A stretch of 64,000 bases of DNA, taken from contig SRSI01000019.1 in the NCBI GenBank assembly GCA_005656395.1, forward strand, positions 62,001 through 126,000, written 5' to 3'. The translations under genes and the position numbers were made by a program. This document shows, piece by piece, positions 55,247 to 64,000 of the stretch. A model generated the notes under the pieces. That model searched no databases. It worked only from the letters and a program-made list of their open reading frames with translations, and was not told where the DNA came from. Within the stretch, counting starts at the first letter, position 1, and each line of letters starts with the position of its first letter. The DNA comes from Strongyloides papillosus. Taxonomy: Eukaryota; Nematoda; Chromadorea; Rhabditida; Strongyloididae.

Positions 55247-55258
55247 ATTTAAATATTT
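55247..55258 (+). promoter_or_regulatory. ATTTAAATATTT box of TTL-22
   Basis: 93 bp before ATG 55340; TATA-like AATATAAAATGAG follows near 55290. Confidence 0.45.
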
Positions 55259-55339
55259 ATTTATTAATATTTTGTATAATAATTTTTAATATAAAATGAG
55301 TTTTTTTTAAACGTATTCAAGCATTTTTTTTATAATAAT

Positions 55340-55835
55340 ATGATAGTATTGAAAATTATTTTAATATTTTTTATTATTTCGATCCATAAAACAAATGGAT
55401 ATCGATTATTTTTTAAAAAATATTATACTCAAGTTACAGGAATTGTCACTTGTAGATTTTCTCAAAATGGATTAGCTACAGCCTTTATATCTGAGAAGTC
55501 ATATTCCGTATTCGAGAATAATCATATTGTATATCAACATATTTCATATAATCATCCGTTTCATCTTTATGGAATGATAAAAAGTTTTAAGAAACCAAGT
55601 AAGCGTTTATAAAAAAAGTTTTTAACCTTCATCAGGTTTATATCTTAAAATTGTTCATAATTGTGGAAACAATAATACTGTAGGAAATAAAGTATTCTTT
55701 CTAAGAATTCCTCCAAATTTCGTAACAAAAAAAAGAGATTGTTTAAAATTGTATTATGCAGGAATTATGGAATTATTTACAGTGAATCAGCGAAGAAGAC
55801 CTTCTATGAGATTTTTAAGCTGTGTGAATAAATAA
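55340..55835 (+). CDS. TTL-22, secreted transthyretin-like protein, 152 aa
   Basis: Exons 55340-55598 and 55636-55835; intron GTAAGC...CATCAG, 37 nt. Leader MIVLKIILIFFIISIHKTNG. Mature part: YYTQVTGIVTCRFSQNGLATAFIS, ISYNHPFHLYGMIKSFKKP, LYLKIVHNCGNNN, LRIPPNFVTKKR, YAGIMELFTVN, tail FLSCVNK. It is the sister of TTL-21, and both share YAG[IM]MELFTVN, so that tail is under some constraint. Both copies appear functional. Confidence 0.79.
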
Positions 55836-56560
55836 TATTCTTATTTGATAACGAAGCAAATTTAAATATTGAGTGATTTTCATTTTTTCTTATCATTTCA
55901 AAACATCATCCTATGAAAAATGCTTTTAAGGCATGTTCAAAAATATCAAATAATTTTTCAAGAATAAATCAAATTTTTGAAATTAAATAAAAGTACTTTT
56001 GTAAAAGTATGAAAAAACCTACAAAATATAAACTATAAAATCCTCCAGTATTTTAATGAAATGGTATCATATTTATAATTATTTTTGCATTATATCATAA
56101 GTGAGTAATAGTTAATAAATAAGACTAAATATGAAAGAGGATAAAATTGAAATGATAAAATAAAGCGATATTTATAGCTGCTTTTTAATGATCTTTTTTG
56201 TGTACTATTATTAAATAATCTATAATTATTAGAAATTATTATAAACATTAAATAATATGATAATAGAACTAATCAATAAAAAATTTAAATAAACAGTTCC
56301 AAACATCTGATTAAATGATTTTTGATAGTTAAGCTTTGAATTTGAAATGATAATTACTAATAATAATTAATTGTTATATTTTTAGATTTATTTTTTTACA
56401 TGTTTGGCCATTTAGTAGATAAACGCAATGTAACTTTCCAAATATCAACATACTATTCATATAATTTACGATATCTATGAATTTAAGACTGAAATAATTT
56501 ATATTTTAAATGATATCAACGTGTACTAAAAATAGTCATTTTTGGTAATATCACTGCTCA
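55836..56560. other. spacer duplicated at 57.6-58.3 kb
   Basis: Contains blocks such as ATATGAAAGAGGATA (56130) and TATTTATAGCTGCTTTTTA (56169), repeated near 57870 and 57909 upstream of TTL-24. No gene recognised. Confidence 0.6.
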
Positions 56561-56656
56561 TATAGTTTAAGTAAATATTTTTTAATATTTAATTTTACAA
56601 ATAATAATATATAATAACTTTTTCTCAATGAAATTAAATTATTAAAGCATTTCCAT

Positions 56657-57134
56657 ATGATAGTACTCCAAAAGCTTACAATATTTCTAATTATCTTTAT
56701 ATATAAATTTGTTGAAACACGTTTTCAGTTTAAAACATATATAACTGGAGTTGTAGGAAACATCACTTGTGATTATAATCGAGGAAAAGGTGCTTTTGTT
56801 GCGATAACAACTAAGAAATTTAATAGATATTCTAAACAAATTGTTTCAAGAAAATTTGTGGAATATAAAAAAGAATTTTTTATTGCAGGAAGTACAAAAT
56901 ATATTACAAAACCGAGTAAGTACTTGAATTCTAAAATAAATTTATTTTAAAGTTTTATATTTTCAAATTTATCATGTTTGTGCACTGTATAGATTAAGAA
57001 GCATTAATATAGCTGCTCTAAGAATTCCTGATAATTTTATACATAACCGTGGAAAAAAAGTATTCTTTTGGCGAATAGGACGTTTGGAATTATCACGCTT
57101 ACAATGGCCATCGAAACAAACTTTTTTTCATTAA
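56657..57134 (+). CDS. TTL-23, secreted transthyretin-like protein, 146 aa
   Basis: Exons 56657-56915 and 56953-57134; intron GTAAGT...TTTAAAG, 37 nt. Leader MIVLQKLTIFLIIFIYKFVE. Mature part: YITGVVGNITCDYNRGKGAFVAITTKK, VEYKKEFFIAGSTKYITKP, LYFQIYHVCAL, LRIPDNFIHNRGKK, WRIGRLELSRL. It has Q in the [KQ]-I-x-H-x-C strand and YKKEF for YGxxF, both shared with TTL-25, so the two form a subfamily with TTL-24 between them. No obvious TTTAAATATTT box; only TTTTTAATATTTAA near 56579. Confidence 0.77.
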
Positions 57135-58345
57135 AAATACTGTTTAAATAATAATATTTTGAAAAAACAAAATATGCTTGAAAATGTGGTGGTTTTTGAT
57201 AAATAATATTACCTTTAAGAATAATTTAACCTTTTTTTATCATTCCATCTTGTTTTCACATAAAAAGTGTTTTTAATATAGTAAATGTATCATATTGTTG
57301 TAGCTTACTAAATTAAAATAGAAATACAAATGTACTGTAAGATTACCTTTGAATAATAAAAATAAATAAACAGATAACATAAAGAAGATATTAATAAGTT
57401 ATACAGAGCTTATACAATGAAATCATCCAAAGCTTCCTTACTGTAGTGTTTGTTAACTATTTTTCATACTAGAGTACTATTATTGTATTAACAGGAATAA
57501 ACATCTGTCCAATATTCACTCTGAAACTTCTGCCTGTTGTAAAAGAATTATTAATCTCAATTTTCATTTTAATTTTAATAATTTTTTATTTTTTTAAGTG
57601 GATTTTACTCACCTCTTGATTAACTTTCTACTTTTAATAATTTGTTTGAACGTAAGTCTTGTTTTTTAGTCTTATCTAAAACTATTTTGATAGACGCACG
57701 TATATTTTAAAAATTTTGTTTTTAATCTAGGTTTTGTTTCGGAAGGTAATCCAGTCACTCCTAGAAGTTTTTACTAAGTTTTCAATATTTTATTAATAAA
57801 ATGTTATCATAATAATAATTATTTTTAATTTATATTATAAGTGAATTGTAGTTAATAAGTAAGACTTAATATGAAAGAGGATAGAACTAAAATGATAAAA
57901 TAAGGAGATATTTATAGCTGCTTTTTATGGTCATTTTTTACGTGATTAATGAATGATCTAGTATTAAATACTATTATCTAAAATTAACATAAAATAGTAT
58001 GACCATAAAACTAATCAATAATAAAATCTGAAATAAATAATTTTAATCATCTGAATCAATGATTAATTATTACATTTTTAGGCTTATTTTCTACATATTT
58101 GATCATTTGGTCAATAAAGGTAATATACCATTTCAATACTAACATACTGTTTATATAATTTATAATATCTATGAATTTAAAATTTAAATAAACAATTTTA
58201 ACAATGATATCAGTGTATACTAAAAATGCTTTTTTATGGATGCTATTACTAGTCGTAATGTTTAAGTATATGGTTTTTAATATTTAATTTTACAAATTTA
58301 ATACATGGTACCATTTTTTAGTAATAATATTAATATATTAAAACA
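57135..58345. other. spacer, right part a copy of 55.9-56.6 kb
   Basis: No gene recognised. The right half repeats the upstream region of TTL-23. A less A/T-rich stretch near 57710-57770 did not give a convincing frame on either strand. Confidence 0.45.
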
Positions 58346-58352
58346 TTTTCAT

Positions 58353-58822
58353 ATGATAGTATAGAAAAATCTTGTAATATTTCTAATTAAACTTAATAAC
58401 AAAATTGTTGAAATGTATCTTATCTATATATGTATAACTGGAATTATAGAAAAGTTAATTTGTAAATATTGCGATAGAACGAGCCTTATTGTTTCGATAA
58501 CAGCTAAGACAACTACATTTTGAAGAAGTATGTTATTTCAAACAAAAAATCGGAATACAAAAGTCGATTTTTATTCAATAAAGTATAAAAACTTTGATGA
58601 AACTCTGTAAATGATTGTATTGTAAAAGTAAAAAGATTTTATATTTCAAATTTATCATTATTATATACTCATTAAATGTCTATGTGTACAAGAGTATGTC
58701 AAAACAATTCCCATTGAGTATACTTAGAAAATCAAAAGAACAGTACTTTTTTGGAGTTTAGAAAATGTAGAGTTACCCTGTCTACATGAACAGAAAAGAA
58801 CAACTATTGAAAAAAGCTATAG
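58353..58822 (+). pseudogene. TTL-24, heavily decayed TTL-like pseudogene
   Basis: ATG ATA GTA TAG at 58353: the fourth codon is a stop. Remnants: YMCITGIIEKLICKYCDRTSLIVSI, a CTCTGTAAATG donor where CCxxGTAAGTG is expected, a YFKFIIIIY-like strand and a terminal ENVELPCL stretch. It aligns best with TTL-23/25 (ITG-x-x-x-x-x-x-C). Edges approximate. Confidence 0.65.
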
Positions 58823-59514
58823 TATTTTAATAATAACTGTTTAAAAAATATTTAATAAGAATGAGACAGTTTTCAATACAACACTGACAGATTTATAAGT
58901 CTTTTATTAATAATACTACTTTAAAGAATAATTTTATTATTTTTATTATCCCGTCTATTATCCTAAAAAAATGTTTTTTACACACAAATAAATATTTAAC
59001 ATTACTTAAATTCTTTAAATTTCAATACATTAAGATATAAAACACCACGAGTAAAAAATATTTTATTGTTCTTATAAATTTAATAATTAAAAGAGTATTA
59101 ACATATAATATTAAATTAAAATTTTTTTAATCTTAATAAATCTTTTCTTTTTATTGGTTTCCTGTTTCAAACATTATTATGATGACTCTACAATTACAAA
59201 GATTGTTTGTAGATATTTCGATGAACAATGATATTAAAATAACTTTTTTTGTCATTTTTACTCTTTTGTCATAATCGTTATTGTTTATTTTTGTTAAACA
59301 AAGGTTATTTAAATATAGTTTATTACATTTACCTTTTTTTTACTGAAACCTAAAAAATAAAAGTTTAACTGAATTTTAATGTGTACAAAAAACTCTTTTT
59401 TGTTTTCTGATTAGTGGTGTTTAAGTGTTAAATTACATATTTGTTCATATTTATATTTTGATATTTTTTAATATAAAATAATTTTTTGCTGTTAAAAATT
59501 TAAAACATTTTCAT

Positions 59515-59991
59515 ATGATAGTATTTGAAAATCTTTTAATATTTTTAATTATTTTTATCTATCAAAGTGTTGGAAAACGCCACCTACAGTATGTGTATAA
59601 AACTGGAATTGTAGGAAATATCACTTGTAAAAATGGTAAAGGATACTCTGCCTATCTTGCGATAACAACTAAGCCACTTGTATCATCTAGAAAGCTTTAT
59701 ATTTCAGTTAAAAATGTGAATTATAATAAAAAATTTTTTATTAAAGGAAGTATTAAACGTACTGTAAAACCGAGTAAGTGATTACATCCTAAAATAAAAA
59801 CTTATTTTAAAGTTTTATATCTTCAAATTCGTCATTCTTGTTTACCCGAGGAATTAAGATGTATAAAAATAGTTGCCGTAAGAATTCCTCGTATATCTAT
59901 ATATAGGCAAGGGGCAAGAGTACGGTTTTGGCGACCAAAACGCTTGGAATTATCAGAAATAAATAAACGATCAAAACATGTTTGTTTTTGA
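59515..59991 (+). CDS. TTL-25, secreted transthyretin-like protein, 145 aa
   Basis: Exons 59515-59773 and 59813-59991; intron GTAAGT...TTTAAAG, 39 nt. Leader MIVFENLLIFLIIFIYQSVG. Mature part: YKTGIVGNITCKNGKGYSAYLAITTKP, VNYNKKFFIKGSIKRTVKP, LYLQIRHSCLPEE, AVRIPRISIYRQGA, WRPKRLELSEI, with a final HVCF. It shares LQIxHxC, FWR and RLELS with TTL-23. It has two more cysteines (LRC and HVC) than TTL-23. Very basic. Confidence 0.77.
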
Positions 59992-61325
59992 TTGATATTC
60001 CGTTTAAATAAGAATACTTTGAAAAAAAATAGAATAAATTTTAAAACATAGTGATTTTTGATTAATAATATTACTTCAAAGAATATTTTAAGCTATTTTT
60101 ATAATTCCACCTAATTATCTTATGAAAAGTGTTTTTATATAGTAAATTTATTATATTGTTGTTGCGTACTAAATTAAAATAAAACACAAATGTACTGTAA
60201 AATTTTCTTTGGACAATAATAATTAATAAACAGATAACATGCACAAAATATAATTAAGCTCTATAATGTTTATACAATTAAACATGTCAATAGAAAAATA
60301 TAATTAATAATCCAAATAAACAAAAATGAATTTTCATCATAAATAATACCTTTTATAAATACAAATTGTCTAATCAATGTTTTCTTATGACAGCGTTTTT
60401 TAACCCGTTTCTCAAATAAGAGTTCTTATATTGCACTAGTAACTAATTTTTATTTATCAGCATTTAAGATGTGAAGTATTTTGAAGTTATTGTGATGTAA
60501 AAACATATGATCTGATAAGCTAAAGATAAATAATTTTTAAATTTTATAAAAAAAATTATTATAAACTTCATTAATTTAAAAAAAATAGATTTTCATTCTT
60601 TTAGAATTAATGTGTACAAATTTACTTGTGATAGGGAAGCTTTGGTTGGTTAATCTGTAGATTGAATTTATCTATAGGTTAAACATTTTATCAATTCTTT
60701 ATCTCAACTAAATATTTAGAAAATATTAAAAGAGAAATTTACAGTCATCTAGTTAAATGATTATTGATATCTTTTTACTACAGATTTTGAAGTTCATGTA
60801 TAACTGATGACTTATTATTGATTATTAAAATGTTCAATTACCATATATTTAACTATTTAGTGGACAAAATTATATAGCTTTTAAAAAATTTTGCTAAAAT
60901 AAAATACGTTATGACTATAAACGGAAGCGGATTTTATTTTAGAAAAAAAATAACTGTAATAAATATGTATCAAAATTAGTTTCAGACAGAGTTGTTATTC
61001 ATCAATATATCAGTCCAATTTTTTAAATAATCGAACTTCCTTTAACAAATTTCATAGAGAGCAAAAATACTCTTTATGAATTTGATTAGTGCAATTTTAC
61101 TTTAACGAAAGCGGTATTTCTAATTTTTATAATGGAATTAGTATAGTAAAATTAATATATGTTAAATTGATATTTGATTTTTAAACTCCTGATTAATATT
61201 AAAAAATATCAGCGTATAATTTTTGCAACTTTTGAACATAAAATATGTCTAATTTTAAAAATAATTAACATTAAAAGAGCAATCAATAAATATTAAAAAT
61301 CACATTTTTTTACTCTTTAATTCTT
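59992..61325. other. A/T-rich spacer
   Basis: Its left part resembles 63.2-63.6 kb, downstream of TTL-27 (shared ACAAAAATGAATTT...TCAT), so spacers were copied with the genes. No gene recognised. Confidence 0.5.
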
Positions 61326-61421
61326 CTTATATTAAAGTTTAAGCATTGGTTTGTAACATTTTATTTGAAAATCTATAATATATAAAGAATATTTTTAAAA
61401 ATAACGATAAAGCATTTATAT

Positions 61422-61875
61422 ATGATAATATTTAAAGCGTTTGTACTGTATTTAATTATTCTTATTAATAAAACAGAGGAATATGATTTTTCATCTAGAA
61501 ATAAATATTACATTAAACCAACGGGAGTAGCTACTTTTAAATATTGTGATAGAGGATATCTCGATGTTTATATATCCGAAAAACCACATGCATTTTATGA
61601 AAGAAGGCCAATAGATTATAGACATATTCCGTATGGGGTTCAATTCTATTTTTCAGAAAGAGTTAAAAGCTTTAGAAGACCTGGTATGTGATTATAAAAA
61701 AATAAAAAATCTATTTATTAGTATTGTATCTTAAAATTATTTTTACTTGTAAAAAATAGATACTAAAATGAAGAAAATTTATCTTAAAAAAATTCCCCAA
61801 CAGTATGTAGGAAAAAATAAAATGGCAAGATTATTGTATATTGTGGAGCCAATAGATTTATCTAACAAATTGTGA
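61422..61875 (+). pseudogene. TTL-26, TTL-like copy with broken second exon
   Basis: Exon 1 (61422-61683) is perfect: leader MIIFKAFVLYLIILINKTEE, YYIKPTGVATFKYCDRGYLDVYISEK, IPYGVQFYFSERVKSFRRP. The first-strand cysteine is Phe (GVATFKYC). The donor is GTATGT. Exon 2 from 61722 begins LYLKIIFTCKK, with Phe in place of His, and hits TAG at 61757. The rest (KIYLKKIPQQYVGKNK, VEPIDLS) is open in another frame to TGA at 61873. A frame change plus a stop means truncation; the clean exon 1 implies recent damage. Confidence 0.75.
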
Positions 61876-62640
61876 TGTTAAAAAAAACTTAAACAATGAG
61901 AAAGCCATGTAAATGATAGTATTTTTAACAAAGCAACACTGTAGTTATGTAAATGAAGTAAAATTTTATTATTTTACACTGATATTCAATAAAAAATGTT
62001 TTAAAGATAAAAATTAATTCTTTAGGAATAAGCTATACTTTTGAAATTTATAAAAAAATGCTGTAAGCTAAAGTATAAAATAAACTTTAAAAGTTATAGA
62101 CAACATAATTGATCAATATTCTCATGAAGTAATACTATAATAGTAGTTAAATTTAATAGATAATATAATAAGTAACAGCTGATTTCTTAATTCAAATTTA
62201 AAAAATAGGTGAGAAATATTATTAAAAATTTTTACAGCTGTTTTTTATTTTTTATTTGGAAATGTTATTATTGAATTATCTAGTACTTATTAATATTGTT
62301 AATAAAAAAAAATAAAATTATATGTCAAACAATCGAACTATAGATCAAAACAATAATAAAATTTTAAAATAAATAAAAGTTCCATTACCAAATTTAAGGC
62401 TACACGAAACTTTTGCTTCACATTTCGAAATTTATACATAGTTTACGATCCTTTACTACATGTTTAAACACTTATTACCAAATAGTGTATAGTTTCCAAA
62501 AATTGAATCAAGGTTACACAAATCAATGTATTACCATATAATTTATGATACCTATGAAATAGAAAATTAAAACATCGATATTAAAAAGAATATTAATGTA
62601 AACAAAAATAATTTTTTTCCATTTTTTACTTATTTTATGG
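61876..62640. other. A/T-rich spacer
   Basis: No gene recognised. It ends in a degenerate GTTTAAATATGT box near 62641. Confidence 0.45.
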
Positions 62641-62733
62641 TTTAAATATGTATTTGTTTATGTTTTTCTACAACCTTTTTAATGTATAATAAACTTTTTT
62701 ATTAACATTATTAATATATTAAAACATTTTCAT

Positions 62734-63173
62734 ATGGTAGTATTTAAAAAACTTGTAATATTCTTAATTATTCTTATTTATAAAGTTATTTAAGCACATT
62801 GTTCATTCGATAATTCCTAAAGAGACTTGTAGGATTTATCATTTGTAAATATAGCAGTAAAAATGGTGCATTTGTTTCGATATCAGATAAGACGGAAAGA
62901 ATTTATAAAAGACATGTTATTTTCAAAAAGTTGTTGAGTATAAACAAATATTTTTTACTACAGGAACTAATTAAAGGTTTTGTAAAGCCATGTTAATGAT
63001 TGTATTGACAAAATAAAAATCTTTTTTAAAGTTTTATACTTTTAATTCTGTCATATCTGTTTATCTAAAAAAAGAAATAATTAATAACGGATGTTATAAA
63101 AGTTCCTTACAATTTTGTCTATAAATTTGAAAGAGATATTCATTGTTGACGTTTGAAGAATAAAATCATCTGA
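62734..63173 (+). pseudogene. TTL-27, decayed TTL-like pseudogene
   Basis: Leader MVVFKKLVIFLIILIYKVI, then TAA. Remnants GLVGFIICKYSSKNGAFVSISDKTE match the first strand of TTL-23/25 in a shifted frame. The donor GTAAGT has become GTTAATG after CCAT. An exon 2 remnant (TVLLILSYLF-like, VPYNFVYKFER) precedes several stops. Last recognisable unit of the array in this window. Confidence 0.68.
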
Positions 63174-64000
63174 GCTAGAAAAAAGGGTAAAAAACCGATC
63201 TCAAAAATGGCATACTTTTTGAATTGCAATACTTTTAATAGAAGCAAAATAAGTGTGACAGATTGATGGTTTTTGATTAAAAATGTTACTTGGAAGAATA
63301 ATTAAAGTTTTTTTATTATTTCATATTATTATTTTATGAAAAGAGTTTTTTTAAAGAAAGAAAGTGTAGTATTGTTGACATGTACTAAAATTATAGCATA
63401 AATATAAAATGTACAATAAAATTACCTTAGGGTGATAAAAATAAATATACACACCACATATATAAAAATATTAATTAGTTATACCATCAAGCCTAGTAAT
63501 AACGAAATAAATATGTCCAAAAAAACAAAAATGAATTTCATTGTAAATTTTGTATTTATATACAGTTTAAATTGCGTTTACTGTTCAAACACTGTATTAA
63601 TCAATCTCTTACCTCATTGGTAAACAGCATATAAAACAAACAATCTTTAGTCATCAAATATAAGGGCTACTGATAATCTTTATTTTTTAACCATCTATTG
63701 TATAGAAAATTAATGATTCATTATTTTATATCATTAAATATTTTCTATATGTTCGATTATTTTTAAACAAACAATTTTTTAATAAAATTTATCATATTAG
63801 TAAAGATTCAGAGATTAAACGTCTTCTAAAAAAAGTAAGATTAATGACGGAAGTAATTCATTATTATTAAAAAATACATCCTCTTATAGCATAACGGAAG
63901 ATAAAATAACTGTGGATGTAACAGAGAAGAAGAGATAGTTTCAGATACTCTAAAAAGGATAATCAAGTAATAATATTGCTTATTCATTTATATAATATTG
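63174..64000. other. A/T-rich end of window
   Basis: Its left part resembles the sequence downstream of TTL-25. A 63-codon frame (63432-63623) has no family resemblance. The array may continue past the edge. Confidence 0.45.

Noticed and set aside
3229..63173. Idea that the array encodes cysteine-rich toxins or antimicrobial peptides
   Set aside because: Mature parts have only two conserved cysteines and a beta-sandwich TTL pattern; nothing resembles a knottin, defensin or pore former.
3229..63173. Operon with trans-splicing
   Set aside because: Units are 1.2 kb or more apart and each has its own promoter-like box; no spliced-leader or outron signal was recognised.
63432..63623. 63-codon frame at the right edge
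   Set aside because: No start context or family resemblance; the region is a copied spacer.

Overview
The window is eukaryotic, strongly A+T-rich DNA and almost certainly comes from a nematode. The main reason is a family of small secreted proteins with the layout of the nematode transthyretin-like (TTL, PF01060) fold: a signal peptide, a G-x-[LIV]-x-C strand, a G-x-x-F-x-L strand, a [KF]-[IVF]-x-H-x-C motif, an I-P-x-x-[YFIV] strand and a final [IV]-[ED]-L-S strand. Introns are tiny (about 37 to 45 nt, GTAAGT...AG). The species cannot be named from the sequence. No tRNA, rRNA or CRISPR array was recognised.

Layout. 1-277 is the end of a mariner element. 444-1700 is an unrecognised three-exon gene. 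From about 3.2 kb to the right edge runs a same-strand (+) tandem array of 27 recognisable TTL-like copies, called TTL-1 to TTL-27 here. Twelve look intact (5, 10, 11, 14, 15, 16, 17, 19, 21, 22, 23, 25). TTL-8 lacks only its splice acceptor AG. TTL-2 is broken only by a transposon. The others carry stops, frameshifts or lost splice sites. The left half (3-35 kb) is mostly dead and full of transposons; the right half is denser and mostly intact.

Mobile elements. A Ty3/gypsy-like element (4124-8891) has 285-bp LTRs differing at one base, but its integrase catalytic core is missing. A second, minus-strand LTR element (21633-29500) has 134-bp LTRs, an in-frame TAG inside pol, and an extra complete RNase H domain after integrase. 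Its 5' LTR is split by a 3.6-kb TA-target terminal-inverted-repeat element that holds a decayed DEAD-box helicase. Two 337-bp solo LTRs, two copies of a 1.45-kb palindromic element, two mariner copies, a Tc1/mariner deletion derivative, a foldback with about 167-bp tandem repeats and small MITEs fill most of the rest. Three TA-target elements lie inside exon 1 of array members TTL-2, TTL-4 and TTL-18.

How it fits together. Each array unit is about 1.2-2 kb: a conserved TTTAAATATTT box 80-100 bp before the ATG, often a TATA-like ATATAAAATGA about 45 bp before it, exon 1 (leader and N-terminal strands), one phase-1 intron directly after a conserved proline codon, and exon 2. Spacers are duplicated together with the genes. 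The sequence suggests birth-and-death growth of a secreted protein family by unequal exchange, with transposons speeding the decay of the left half. The proteins' function cannot be read from the sequence.
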